A stretch of 64,000 bases of DNA from Bacillota bacterium (GCA_023459275.1 JAEWVC010000030.1:1-64000); one strand, 5' to 3'. Shown: positions 35,032-44,599, counted from the first letter of the stretch. Numbers and translations are program-made. Notes: a model not told the origin generated them from the letters alone.

Positions 35032-35904
35032 ATGAGAGAGTCCAGAGGAGACCGTATATTTAATGGATTGACCATCAGCGTCGTCATTCTGGTCGCGCTT
35101 GTCTGCCTGCTTCCTTTTCTATACATCGTCGCGGTGTCGTTTTCCGGCAAGAACGCTGTGCTGCGCAGTGAAGTTTTTCTGTGGCCGGTTGAGTTCGATC
35201 TTAAGGCGTATAGGGCGGTGTTCAACTCCAGCTCGCTGATACGTTCCATGTGGTTTACCATAGGGCTTACGGTCGTCTATACGTTCATCAGCCTTTTTGT
35301 AACCGTCCTGTGTGCCTATCCGCTCTCGCGCTCCTATCTTGTCATGCGCAAGCCATTGATGGTGTACGTTCTGCTCACGATGTATTTTTCGGGCGGCATG
35401 ATTCCGATCTTTCTAAATATCAACGATTTAGGCCTCATCAATTCACCGTGGGCGCTGATACTGCCCAGCTGCCTGTCCATTTACAACATGATCCTGATGC
35501 GAAGTTTCTTCGTTGGCATGCCAAAGGAGCTGGAAGAATCCGCCTTTGTGGACGGCGCAAATGATTTGGTCGTCCTATGGCATATTATTCTTCCGCTTTC
35601 CAAAGCAGCGCTTGCAACGATCGGCTTGTTCTACGCGGTATCCCGGTGGAATGGGTTTATGGATTCACTGCTCTACATCAACGATGAATCCATGTACACG
35701 GTTCAGGTGCGTCTGCGCCAACTGATTCAGGCAAGTCAAGTTACACAGATGATGGAAGACGTTCCGGAATACAGAACAGACCTGATCGGCGAGACCATAA
35801 AATCAGCGTGTTTGGTCTTCAGCATGATTCCCATCATCATCCTTTACCCCTGGCTGCAAAAGTACTTTGTCAAGGGCGTTATGATCGGGTCGATCAAGGG
35901 TTAA
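35032..35904 (+). CDS. ABC sugar transporter permease (LplC/YtcP-type)
   Basis: 290 residues, ATG 35032 with AAAGGAGGGGG upstream. Six helices, EAA loop EESAFVDGANDLVVLWHIIL and the C-terminal YFVKGVMIGSIKG characteristic of YtcP/LplC permeases. Partner of the preceding permease and of the binding protein 46 nt downstream. Confidence 0.93.
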   Translation: MRESRGDRIFNGLTISVVILVALVCLLPFLYIVAVSFSGKNAVLRSEVFLWPVEFDLKAYRAVFNSSSLIRSMWFTIGLTVVYTFISLFVTVLCAYPLSRSYLVMRKPLMVYVLLTMYFSGGMIPIFLNINDLGLINSPWALILPSCLSIYNMILMRSFFVGMPKELEESAFVDGANDLVVLWHIILPLSKAALATIGLFYAVSRWNGFMDSLLYINDESMYTVQVRLRQLIQASQVTQMMEDVPEYRTDLIGETIKSACLVFSMIPIIILYPWLQKYFVKGVMIGSIKG

Positions 35905-35950
35905 TCATGCCGCGGGTGCGGCATAGAAATATTATCAAGGAGGAAGAACA

Positions 35951-37522
35951 ATGAAACGGATACTCAGTGTAATGTTGGCCTTGGTACTCCTGCTGGGCGT
36001 AATGCCCATGTCGGCTATGGCAGACGACATGATCACCCTCAAGGTTGGTGTGTATGAACGCGGCAACACCACCAACACCTACGGCACCGCGACGGACAAT
36101 TACTGGACGCGCTGGATGCAGAAGGAATTTGGTGATCCCAACAACATTAAACTCGAATACATCCCGATCCCGCGGTCGGAAGACACCGCGAAGATTAACA
36201 CCATGATGGCTTCCGGCACCGCACCTGACATTATCTTTTCCTACGACACAAACATGATCCTTGGCTACGGCCGTGACGGCGGCTTGACGGATCTGGGTGA
36301 TCTGATTGAGCAGTATGGCCCCAATATCAAGGAAAACCTCAAGGCCTCCCTGCCCTACGGCGTGTACAAGGGCACGCAGTACGCAGTTCCTGCGCTGCGT
36401 TCAATGATCGGCCGCTACACCAATTTCATCCGCAAGGATTGGCTGGATGCGAAGGGCATTGCGCTTGAAGTGAACGAAGCCGGCTTCTATCACATGAGCG
36501 TTGAAGATTACGAAAAGCTCGTGTACGACGCAAAGTCCTGGGACATCGACGGGACGGGTATGGAAATGTACCCCGTTGGCCTGGCCGGCGCGCACAACGC
36601 GACGCAGACCTTGCCCCTCATCTTCGCGTTTGTTGACAAAGCGCAAGTGACGGAAGAAATGGTCGCCTCCACGCCGCAGATGCTGTGGCCTGGCTTCAAG
36701 GATGGCGTCCGCTTCCTCAATAAGCTTTACAACGACAAGCTCATCGATCCTGACTTCATGGTTGACACCGACACGGCGCTCCCTTCGCTCAACGCGATGG
36801 TCTCCACGGGCCGCACGCTTACCATGCCGCAGGATGACATGTACAATGCCGGCATCATTGCCCTGTACGAAACCAAGCCTGAAGCGGAGTTTGTGGGCCT
36901 GCAGATCGACAACATCCACGGTGAGCAGATTATAAACGTCTACCAGCCTATCGGTATGTTCCTCGCGGTGCCCGCGACCTGCAAAAACCCGGAAGCGGCT
37001 GTCAAGTATATCAACTTCCTGGCGGATCTTGATACCTACAAGGTGCTCGCCCACGGTTTTGAAGGCATCCACTACAATATGGTTGACGGCGAACCCAAAG
37101 TGATTACATACACCGAAGAGCAGATCAAAAACGGCGAGGGCCTTGAACGCATCACTTGCGGCGATTTGAATCTCGCGTATAACGGTTCCCCCCTTGGCTA
37201 CAAAAATGTTCCGTCCAAGCCCACTGCCCCGTACATCCGGGCTGCTGAACTCTATGACATCACCCGTGAAATGAGCAAGGTTGGCGGCGTTGCCGATTAC
37301 TTCTTTGCTGGAATCAAGACCGAAGCCCAGGAAATGTACGAAGGCCTGATTACCAACCTTGATGACAAGCTTCCGCTTGCGAAGCTCATCTCAGCGCCCG
37401 CCGATCAGTTTGACGCGATGTATGATGCCGAAATGAATACGTGGCTCGAGCAGGGCGGGCAGGAAATCATCGACCAGAAGCTTGAACTGTACAAAGAACT
37501 GGAAGCTGCCAAAGCGAAGTAA
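35951..37522 (+). CDS. ABC transporter extracellular binding protein (LipO/YtcQ-type)
   Basis: 523 residues, ATG 35951 with AAGGAGGAAGAACA upstream. Signal peptide MKRILSVMLALVLLLGVMPM ending SAMA-DD; no lipobox Cys. Large family 1 solute-binding fold, with GTAPDIIFSYDTN (substrate-cleft start) and FIRKDWLDAKGIAL typical of the oligosaccharide-binding proteins paired with LplB/LplC. The pectinolytic enzymes downstream suggest an unsaturated rhamnogalacturonan-type oligosaccharide ligand (inference). Confidence 0.93.
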   Translation: MKRILSVMLALVLLLGVMPMSAMADDMITLKVGVYERGNTTNTYGTATDNYWTRWMQKEFGDPNNIKLEYIPIPRSEDTAKINTMMASGTAPDIIFSYDTNMILGYGRDGGLTDLGDLIEQYGPNIKENLKASLPYGVYKGTQYAVPALRSMIGRYTNFIRKDWLDAKGIALEVNEAGFYHMSVEDYEKLVYDAKSWDIDGTGMEMYPVGLAGAHNATQTLPLIFAFVDKAQVTEEMVASTPQMLWPGFKDGVRFLNKLYNDKLIDPDFMVDTDTALPSLNAMVSTGRTLTMPQDDMYNAGIIALYETKPEAEFVGLQIDNIHGEQIINVYQPIGMFLAVPATCKNPEAAVKYINFLADLDTYKVLAHGFEGIHYNMVDGEPKVITYTEEQIKNGEGLERITCGDLNLAYNGSPLGYKNVPSKPTAPYIRAAELYDITREMSKVGGVADYFFAGIKTEAQEMYEGLITNLDDKLPLAKLISAPADQFDAMYDAEMNTWLEQGGQEIIDQKLELYKELEAAKAK

Positions 37523-37554
37523 GCAATGGATACCGTTTGCCTTGAATAAAGGCC

Positions 37555-37582
37555 GGGAGGGCACGGCATGCTGTGCCCTCCC
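37555..37582 (+). terminator. Hairpin after the binding-protein gene
   Basis: Perfect 10-bp stem (GGGAGGGCAC / GTGCCCTCCC) with an 8-nt loop, 30 nt after the stop; no U-run. Probably an intra-operon stabilising or partial-termination hairpin. Confidence 0.5.
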
Positions 37583-37685
37583 ACCCTGTTCTAAAGCATG
37601 CTAAGCGCGCCAGAGTTATCTTTTTTATTGATTTTACACGAATTCAGCAATGATTAAGCGACGCAACGATGAGGTGGCATACGTT

Positions 37686-40238
37686 ATGAAACCAGAAAAT
37701 CTGTTTAGTCGAACCGTTGATAAAGCGCAAATGATCCGTCCATTTCTCGTAACTGGCGTGCTGGAAAAAGACTACAAAGGCGGGCGCACACGCGGCGACT
37801 TTGTGGGTGGCCTTGAAGACGCGATGCGTGATGCTGGGCAAGTATTCTCCAAGAATGCTGCCTACCGGGAGATGGATACCTTTGACCTTTGCGGCATGAA
37901 GGGCCAGTGGCGCTTTTCGACGGTGGACGCCCCGCAATACGCTGACGGACACTACTACATCATGGAAAAAATCGGCCTTATGCCGGTATATACTGTGCTT
38001 GAAAGTGAAATTGAGCAGACAGTAGCCATCCGTTTCAATGCAAAGCGAGTATGCGTTTTCTTAAACGGTGAAACTGTCCTTAACAATAGCGACCTGCATG
38101 AAAGAAAGACAGAGCGCATCTACGTTTTTGAACATGCGCAAAAGCGAATGTTTGAAGATGTGCAGATGAAGCTTTCAAAAGGTGAAAACCGTCTGGCTGT
38201 GCTCATGGGCTGCGTAGGGCGCGGCACAGGCATGAGCTTTAGCATGGAATTGCTGGAGTGCGATGCGCCCATTACCGCGCGCGTTCCGCTCAGCATCAAG
38301 GAAGAGGAGCGGGCGGAAACCGCAAAGAGCCAGATGGAAACGTATTTGGTGGATGACTGCTGGAAGATGGGGGAGGCACCCCGCGTTCACGTTGGCGGCG
38401 TGCCGCTTTCCGGCTGCACTGTAAGCATCCAGGTTTTTAAAAGCGATAAAAAAGGCGCGACAGGCGGCAAGGTGACACAGCAGCTGCCTGTGACAAAGAG
38501 CGACACGGCGCTGCCCGCTGATCTGCCTGCGGGGGAATACAAAGTGGAGTTTAGCTGGGTGTTGAAAGATGGCACGCTGCTGTCCAAGCAGGAGCAAAGC
38601 TTTGCCGTTACCGAAATCCGCAAGGCCCTGCCGGGCTATGAGAACTTTGGCCGCCGGCGGCAGATCATGCTGGAAGAACTCGCAGACCAGGGCAATCCGC
38701 TGGCTCTCTACCGCCTTGGACGGTATGATGAAATACCGCAGGAGCGCGTCTTTTCGATGTGCGATCAGGTGCTCAAGCGCGCGGACTGCGCCGACTTTGA
38801 GCTGCTCCCGCTTCTGTGGCTCGTGTGGGAAGACCGCGAGGACCGCCGCATGAGCGAGGCACTGCATAACCGTATTCGCGAGGCGGCTGTAAATTTCCGC
38901 TACTGGGTGGACGAGCCAGGGACCTCCTCCATGTTCTACTGCTCGGAAAACCACCGCGTCGGCTTTCACGTTTGTGAGTATCTGGCGGGTCTATTGTACC
39001 CCGGGGACATGTTCACCAACTGCGGGCAAAACGGCATGTACCACTCCATGAAGGGGCGCATGCACCTGATGGAGTGGCTGGAGCAGCGTTGCCGCTTTGG
39101 CTTTGACGAGCCGTTATCCGACAGCTATATGCCGGTTACGCTCTCGGCGCTGCTGGTGCTGCGCGAGGTACTGCCGTGGGAGGAATATCCCCTGCGCAAC
39201 ATGGTTAACGTGCTGCTGGACTTCATGACGTTTATCTTCGCTGCTGGAAGTTTTGACGGCGTTATGGCGACCCCGCGAGGGCGCAGCTACAACCGTCCGC
39301 TCCGCAGCGGCTACTTCAGCGGCATCGGCGGCATCTTCTGGATGATGTTTGGCAATGGCCCGGCGAGCAGGAGCGCCATACACGATGAACTGGCCTTTAG
39401 CTACTACGTGCCGCCCAAGGGCTTGTGCGCGCTGGCTGAGGACTTTGCGCCTGCCACCTTCACCTACAAGCAGGGCCTGATGCACTTTGATAAGCATAAT
39501 GCGGACTTCACCATCCGCCGCACGAAGGATTACGTAATCGGCGGCGTCCGTGACCACAACGTGGGGATGTGCGACATGCACTTCATCTCCGCGATGATCG
39601 TGCTTCGCGGCGATGTGCTGATTCACTTCTCCGCCCCCAACAACATGGCGGAGGGCAGCGGTTTGCGCCCGGACTACTGGGCGGGACAGGCGTTCCTTCC
39701 GCGCGTTCTGATGACGGGCAGAACCTTGGCTGTCATTTGGCATGACGTCAAGGATGCCAACATCTGGATGACGCACTGCCACTTTAACGCCCGCAAGTTT
39801 GACGAGGTGGTCACGAAGGATGGCTGGACATTTGGTCGCAAAGGTGACGGCTACGTGGCCATTTATTCAACAGTGCCGCACACCATGAACACGCAGGGCA
39901 ATTACGCGGGACGCGAGCTTGTCTGCCCGGGCAATGAGGTCATCTGGTTGGCGGAATGCGGCAGTCAGGAAGAGGACGGAAGCTTTGATTCGTTCATGGA
40001 ATGCATCACAGCCGCGCAAAAGTGGCAGGACGACAAGGGCTATCACCTGAATTCACAAAAAAGCGGCCTGATGGAGTTTGGCCTCACCGAGGGCTTTACG
40101 GTAGACCGTGTGGATGTACCGATTGAGCAATACACGGTGAAGAGCCCGTATCTTACATCCCGTTTTGGCAGCGGCCGTTTCACATACGACTGCCATGGCT
40201 TCAAGGAAACACATTGGACTTTCCCGGCGAGTGAATGA
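37686..40238 (+). CDS. Large orphan protein, toroid/beta architecture, polysaccharide-locus enzyme candidate
   Basis: 850 residues from ATG 37686 (MKPENLFSRT; GAGG 11 bases upstream). No signal peptide, so cytosolic. Residues about 60-330 are beta-rich and resemble a carbohydrate-enzyme sandwich domain (IRFNAKRVCVFLNGETVLNN). About 400-600 is helical, with MFYCSENHRVGFHVCEYLAG, then Gly/Trp-rich WLEQRCRFGFDEPLSDSYMP, a pattern of alpha/alpha-toroid glycosidases and lyases (SENH box). The C-terminal third is beta-rich (HCHFNARKFDEV; VIWLAECGSQEED). Position between an oligosaccharide importer and a GH105-type enzyme supports a role in oligosaccharide breakdown. I cannot assign a family. Confidence 0.75.
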   Translation: MKPENLFSRTVDKAQMIRPFLVTGVLEKDYKGGRTRGDFVGGLEDAMRDAGQVFSKNAAYREMDTFDLCGMKGQWRFSTVDAPQYADGHYYIMEKIGLMPVYTVLESEIEQTVAIRFNAKRVCVFLNGETVLNNSDLHERKTERIYVFEHAQKRMFEDVQMKLSKGENRLAVLMGCVGRGTGMSFSMELLECDAPITARVPLSIKEEERAETAKSQMETYLVDDCWKMGEAPRVHVGGVPLSGCTVSIQVFKSDKKGATGGKVTQQLPVTKSDTALPADLPAGEYKVEFSWVLKDGTLLSKQEQSFAVTEIRKALPGYENFGRRRQIMLEELADQGNPLALYRLGRYDEIPQERVFSMCDQVLKRADCADFELLPLLWLVWEDREDRRMSEALHNRIREAAVNFRYWVDEPGTSSMFYCSENHRVGFHVCEYLAGLLYPGDMFTNCGQNGMYHSMKGRMHLMEWLEQRCRFGFDEPLSDSYMPVTLSALLVLREVLPWEEYPLRNMVNVLLDFMTFIFAAGSFDGVMATPRGRSYNRPLRSGYFSGIGGIFWMMFGNGPASRSAIHDELAFSYYVPPKGLCALAEDFAPATFTYKQGLMHFDKHNADFTIRRTKDYVIGGVRDHNVGMCDMHFISAMIVLRGDVLIHFSAPNNMAEGSGLRPDYWAGQAFLPRVLMTGRTLAVIWHDVKDANIWMTHCHFNARKFDEVVTKDGWTFGRKGDGYVAIYSTVPHTMNTQGNYAGRELVCPGNEVIWLAECGSQEEDGSFDSFMECITAAQKWQDDKGYHLNSQKSGLMEFGLTEGFTVDRVDVPIEQYTVKSPYLTSRFGSGRFTYDCHGFKETHWTFPASE

Positions 40239-40479
40239 GCGCAGTCTTTTTGCGCATTGCTTCCGGGCGCATTTCTTTCCATTGCTTATGCATTTTTGCG
40301 GCCAATGGACAGTCAGGCTGAAGATCTTTATGGTTAGCGGTTAATCCCGAAAAAGGCGCGAAAATGAAGGCTCCGCTTACAATGGGTAACTCGCCGCTTG
40401 CTGCCGCCGGCGAGTTGCCCATGCACGCGGTAAACGCTGCTTCGTATGATCTTTTTGGGTCTTTGAAGGAGGAAAACAA

Positions 40480-42732
40480 ATGAACGAAACATTACTGCCC
40501 AAGGACTCAATTTATGCGCGGGGTCTCAAGACGCCGCATGAGGTGATAGAATGCGTTGCCACGAAGATGCTTGATTCCCGTCCGAGGAAGACCATGGAAT
40601 ACAAGCCCTATATTGAGCAGGCGAACATCGCGCAGCGTTTCCTGATGGGGCCGATGGACATTGATTTTAAAGAACGCTTTCCGGATGCGCAGTTGGGCGA
40701 TGTGATCTATGCCGCAACATGGATTGACGCGGAAGAAGAGATCGAGGTCCTGTTTGTTACTGAAGGCGATGGTAAATTGTGGCTTGATGGCAAATGCCTT
40801 TTTACGCGCGCAGGTGAGCATATAGAGGGCATTGGCTGCGAATGCGCGAGCGGTCAGGTGCGCGTGAAGACCATGCTGAAAGCGGGACGCAACGAGATAT
40901 TGATAAAATGCATCAATCAGCCGGAACGCTGGGGCATCAGCTTGAACGTAACATTTCCGCGTTACCCGTGGATATGGCTGCGCGACTATCTCTATTCCGT
41001 TCGCGCGACCTTTCCGTGTGAAGCCATGGCGGGCATGGAGGGTGTTTCTTGGATTGGGCCATTTAGCAAAGGCGAAGCATCCGGTGTTCTTGCAGTGCTG
41101 AATGAAACAGGCGCGGTTGAGGGGAAAGCCGTCGCCTATGAAGTCACCTATGAAGATGGGGATAGCAGGCGTTGCTGGATGCCGCGTTTTACCCATTGGA
41201 ATGAAGAGGACGTTGATTTTACCCGCATCTTTAAAGCCACGGACGGCTGCGCTTATGCACTTACGCACTATGACGCGAAGCGGGCTCCCCAAGCGGTTAT
41301 GGAGATCGAGTACCATTCGCCGGTGAAAGTGTTTGTAGACGGCGAATGTGTTTTTTCCGCGAAACAGCCGGGCAAGACGACGGTTAAGCTTTCAAAAAAA
41401 GCGGATGAAACATTCCAGGCCATATTGGTAAAGAGCGTATTGCAGGCATCGCGTTGGGCTTTTTCGGCGCGCGTGCGCTCTGCGCAGGGGGATAAGGCAA
41501 ACGTTCATCCAATCCTTACACAGCGCAACGGGCGCGGATTTGATTGGGCGTTACTCGGCGTGTTTGGCGAAGGGGATTACCTGTTGGGCGACGCGAGAAT
41601 TCTTGATGTGCCATATGGCCCTGAGCTCGGCGTGCAATTTACCGCACCTTATCCGGTGTGCAAGGATAAAGCGGTCTTTTGGCAGTTGAATGAACCGGAT
41701 ACGTATATCCGCCCATATATGGATGCTTACTTCTTTGGACAGTGGTTCTACGCGATTCAGGTTGGCATGATTGGGCTATACGCAGCAGGCAAGGCGCTGG
41801 GTAAAAACGTGTATTGCCGCTATTTCATGGACAGCATTTCCATTATGGCGGAATACTTTGATTACGCGCTATGGGATGCAAAGCGCTTTAAAAATCCGAC
41901 GCTGATTCCGCGTGCCTGTGATTTACGGGAACTCGACCCCTGTGGTACCATCGGTGTCTCGATGATTGAGGCGTACTGGCGCGGTGGGAATGCTAAGCAC
42001 CTGCGCGTGATACACCACATTGAAAACGCCATGAGGAACGTCATCCCCCGCTTTGAAGACGGCACGTTTTATCGCGTAAAAACCATGTGGGCAGACGATC
42101 TTTACATGAGCTGTCCGTACCTTGTTCGTATGGCGGCGCTAACCGGTGATGAAAAGTACCTGGACGAGGTTGTACGCCAGATTGAAGGCTTTCACTCTCG
42201 GCTCTTTATGGCGGACCAGAACATCTACTCGCACATCTACTTCCCGTCAATAAAAACGCCAAACCGCATTCCATGGGGACGCGGCAACGGCTGGATTGCC
42301 ATGACGCTGACAGAAGTACTTACGCATATGCCCGCAGGCGATTCGCGCCGCGCGTATGTACTTGAGCGCTACAGAACATTTATGCAAGGGATCGCCGCAG
42401 TGCAGGATAAAACCGGCATGTGGCATCAGGTGCTGAACGAAGACTTTTCCTACGAAGAAACCTCCGCCACTGCGATGTTTACCCTCGCTATGGCCCGCGG
42501 TGTAAGATACGGCTGGCTGGATGAAAACTACATGGGGTTTATCAAAAAGGGATGGGAAGCGCTGCAGCGCACCAGCATCGACGCAGAAGGAAACATATAT
42601 GGCGTATGCCTGGGTTCTGGGTGCTCGTTGGATTCCAAGTACTACCGAGAAATTCCGACCCATAAAAACGATGACCACGGTTCGGGCATTATCTTATTGC
42701 TTGCAAGTGAGCTTTTGGAGATGAACCTCTGA
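40480..42732 (+). CDS. GH105-type unsaturated rhamnogalacturonyl hydrolase, multidomain
   Basis: 750 residues, ATG 40480 with AAGGAGG. The C-terminal ~360 residues form the GH88/GH105 alpha/alpha barrel: MWADDLYMSCPYLVRMAALT (catalytic Asp), WGRGNGWIAMTLTEVL, MWHQVLNED and SYEETSATAMFTLAMARGVR. The N-terminal ~370 residues are two beta-sandwich-like segments (LWLDGKCLFTRAGEH; VKVFVDGECVFSAKQPG), unusual for GH105. It hydrolyses unsaturated galacturonyl caps from oligosaccharides made by lyases; no signal peptide, so acts after import. The 241-bp gap upstream shows no terminator. Confidence 0.9.
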   Translation: MNETLLPKDSIYARGLKTPHEVIECVATKMLDSRPRKTMEYKPYIEQANIAQRFLMGPMDIDFKERFPDAQLGDVIYAATWIDAEEEIEVLFVTEGDGKLWLDGKCLFTRAGEHIEGIGCECASGQVRVKTMLKAGRNEILIKCINQPERWGISLNVTFPRYPWIWLRDYLYSVRATFPCEAMAGMEGVSWIGPFSKGEASGVLAVLNETGAVEGKAVAYEVTYEDGDSRRCWMPRFTHWNEEDVDFTRIFKATDGCAYALTHYDAKRAPQAVMEIEYHSPVKVFVDGECVFSAKQPGKTTVKLSKKADETFQAILVKSVLQASRWAFSARVRSAQGDKANVHPILTQRNGRGFDWALLGVFGEGDYLLGDARILDVPYGPELGVQFTAPYPVCKDKAVFWQLNEPDTYIRPYMDAYFFGQWFYAIQVGMIGLYAAGKALGKNVYCRYFMDSISIMAEYFDYALWDAKRFKNPTLIPRACDLRELDPCGTIGVSMIEAYWRGGNAKHLRVIHHIENAMRNVIPRFEDGTFYRVKTMWADDLYMSCPYLVRMAALTGDEKYLDEVVRQIEGFHSRLFMADQNIYSHIYFPSIKTPNRIPWGRGNGWIAMTLTEVLTHMPAGDSRRAYVLERYRTFMQGIAAVQDKTGMWHQVLNEDFSYEETSATAMFTLAMARGVRYGWLDENYMGFIKKGWEALQRTSIDAEGNIYGVCLGSGCSLDSKYYREIPTHKNDDHGSGIILLLASELLEMNL

Positions 42733-42778
42733 GCATGGGGTACCTTACGTCCAAGTGGAACCTGAAAAAACAAATAAA

Positions 42779-42854
42779 CTGCGTTGTGAACTTCACCTCA
42801 AATGTTTTTAGGGAACTATACTGTATGGCAATTGGGGTGCAGTTCACAACGCGG
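42779..42854. repeat. Long inverted repeat between convergent genes
   Basis: GCGTTGTGAACT (42781-42792) and AGTTCACAACGC (42841-42852) are perfect 12-bp arms; CACC/GGTG pairs inside extend the stem. Lies between the convergent GH105-type and propeller-like genes. No T-runs, so it may be a small palindromic repeat rather than a classic terminator. Confidence 0.55.
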
Positions 42855-42866
42855 TAGGGTACGTAT

Positions 42867-43703
42867 TTACTTTTTAAACACATCCAGCTTGAACGTATAA
42901 CTGCCGCCGAGGTTGCACACCAGGTAGTAGTCCTGGCCAATATGGAACATGCTCTCGCTTTCCAGCTTGTTCTTTTTAACATCAATGAGCGTGATGAAAT
43001 TGCCGTCCCAGTCGAACACCGCGATGCCATTATAGCCGGCAGCGCCCGCCTGACGGCTCTGCGGGAAATAGATGCAGTTCACGTCGCAGTCCGCGCCTTG
43101 GCGCAGCTTGCCCGTGTCGTAGCCCTCGTAGCGCGCCACCTCGTTAAACGCTCCATCGGTAATCACGAAGGAATAGCCGTCACTCAGGCCCATTACATAC
43201 TGATCGCGCTCCTGGCAGTACGCGATGGCATACACATTAAATGGCAGCTCATGTGTTTGTACAATTTCCAGTGTGTCGGGATCGATTATGCTCAGCACGT
43301 TGTAGGTTGGCTTGTTGTTGGATACGACCAGCTTGCTGATCTTCGGGTTGTAGGTCATGTCGTTGCCATGGCCTAGGTACAGCTCAAAGCGGCTGTCCAC
43401 CGTCGTCCAATCCGCAATGCGCATTTTATACAGCGCACACAGTTTCTGAGCCTGATTTTCCAGGATGTAATAAGCATATGTACCATCCGTCGCACAACCC
43501 TGCTGCACACTGTACCAGTCCGCCGCTTCACCGTTCAGTTTCTGCGGCATCAGGTCGGACGCAAGCGTTGCCGCCGCTTGGTATGTCCCGCCAGCCTGCA
43601 GATCCGCCATGGACACAGGAGTCCCTTCCTCTGCTAATGCGCAGACCGTGTGCAGCGTTATCAGCAAAAGCATAGGCAGTATCCACCGGCCCAGTATTTT
43701 CAT
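42867..43703 (-). CDS. Secreted propeller-like protein, unknown
   Basis: 278 residues, ATG 43703 with GGAGG eight bases upstream. Signal peptide MKILGRWILPMLLLITLHTV ending CALA. The mature part has repeated beta-strand blades with turn motifs (ELYLGHGNDMTYNP; VSNNKPTYNVLSIIDPDTLE; YVMGLSDGYSFVITD; GIAVFDWDGNFITLIDV), resembling WD/Kelch/NHL-like beta-propellers. It has its own strong promoter and is convergent with the pectin-type operon. Function unknown. Confidence 0.75.
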   Translation of the reverse strand: MKILGRWILPMLLLITLHTVCALAEEGTPVSMADLQAGGTYQAAATLASDLMPQKLNGEAADWYSVQQGCATDGTYAYYILENQAQKLCALYKMRIADWTTVDSRFELYLGHGNDMTYNPKISKLVVSNNKPTYNVLSIIDPDTLEIVQTHELPFNVYAIAYCQERDQYVMGLSDGYSFVITDGAFNEVARYEGYDTGKLRQGADCDVNCIYFPQSRQAGAAGYNGIAVFDWDGNFITLIDVKKNKLESESMFHIGQDYYLVCNLGGSYTFKLDVFKK

Positions 43704-43733
43704 TTATATAGCCTCCAGATTACATTTTGCTAA

Positions 43734-43762
43734 ATTGTACCCCATGACATCGGGCGTGTCAA
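43734..43762 (-). promoter_or_regulatory. Promoter of the secreted propeller gene
   Basis: Minus strand -35 TTGACA (43762-43757), 17-bp spacer, -10 TACAAT (43739-43734), about 30 nt before the ATG. Near-consensus sigma-A. Confidence 0.75.
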
Positions 43763-43860
43763 TCGCACATTCATTCCGCGGCGCTTTGCGTAGTCAGCCC
43801 CTCCTCGTATACCCGGTAACAGTTTTGCCTGCAACTCCTATGCAAGGATGAACTGGCCAC

Positions 43861-44010
43861 ATGGATATCCGGGAGATCAGGCTGGAGCATATTCGGGAGT
43901 ATATCAACCGCCTGGGGGTTGGCTTGAGCGCTTCCGCCATCAAGAAGCAGAAGCTTATGCTCAGCCAGGTTCTGAAGCACGCTTGCGAGGCGGCCGGCGG
44001 GCCGTGCTTT
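43861..44010 (+). pseudogene. Integrase N-terminal (core-binding) fragment
   Basis: MDIREIRLEHIREYINRLGV then LSASAIKKQKLMLSQVLKHA is the SAM-like core-binding domain of tyrosine recombinases. It has neither its arm-binding N-terminus nor the catalytic domain; sequence after LKHACEAA is unrelated. It complements the catalytic-domain relic at 26.8-27.4 kb. The region between it and the MITE (44011-44146) holds nothing I recognise. Confidence 0.65.
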
Positions 44011-44146
44011 TCCTTATTATGGAGGAAATGTTATTTTTCTTTAAAATGCATTGCTCATTTGCATATGGGTGGTATAATATAGCAAATTGATAAGGGTGGC
44101 CGTTGTATGACTACAGCGTATTTGTCTATGGCGGAGAAACGAACTA

Positions 44147-44303
44147 TTGCTCTACCAACTATATCTTGCGCGTCGCGGCGGATCTTTTCACGCATAGCCG
44201 CGTCGCTGAACCTTGAAATGGCGCTGCTGTTCCATTGGTTCTGCTCCTTGCTTTGCGCAAAAATCTTCCGCCGCTTTGGCGCAATCTTTATTTGGCAGAG
44301 CAA
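44147..44303. mobile_element. MITE copy 2 (157 bp)
   Basis: Left end TTGCTCTACCAA (44147-44158; one mismatch to copy 1) and right end TTGGCAGAGCAA (44292-44303). Same length and orientation as copy 1, with about ten or more substitutions inside. TA precedes the left end, but CA follows the right one, so the flanking duplication is not preserved. The following 296 bp (44304-44599) up to the glycosidase gene have no recognisable content beyond its leader. Confidence 0.75.
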
Positions 44304-44599
44304 CAAGAACCCTGCCAGCCGGTGGGGACTCAGGTGCAAAAGCCTATTATCCCTGCCGAGAAAGCAGCAAATGTATCATATTTGAATATAAAACAAGAAA
44401 TAAACGGCTGCCAAAAATACCAAGCCATTTGTCTGCGGGAGGAGGCAGGTTTAAAGGGCGTTTGGAGTAACCACCCGGAAAACCTGACAAGGATATCGAT
44501 GGATTGTATTGGACTATGCATGTTAATTTCGTGGTATTGGCGGCAAGGTGAAAGCGTGAATGTGAGGGCTTTCCAAGAGAAAGAAAGGATTGCGAGCGT

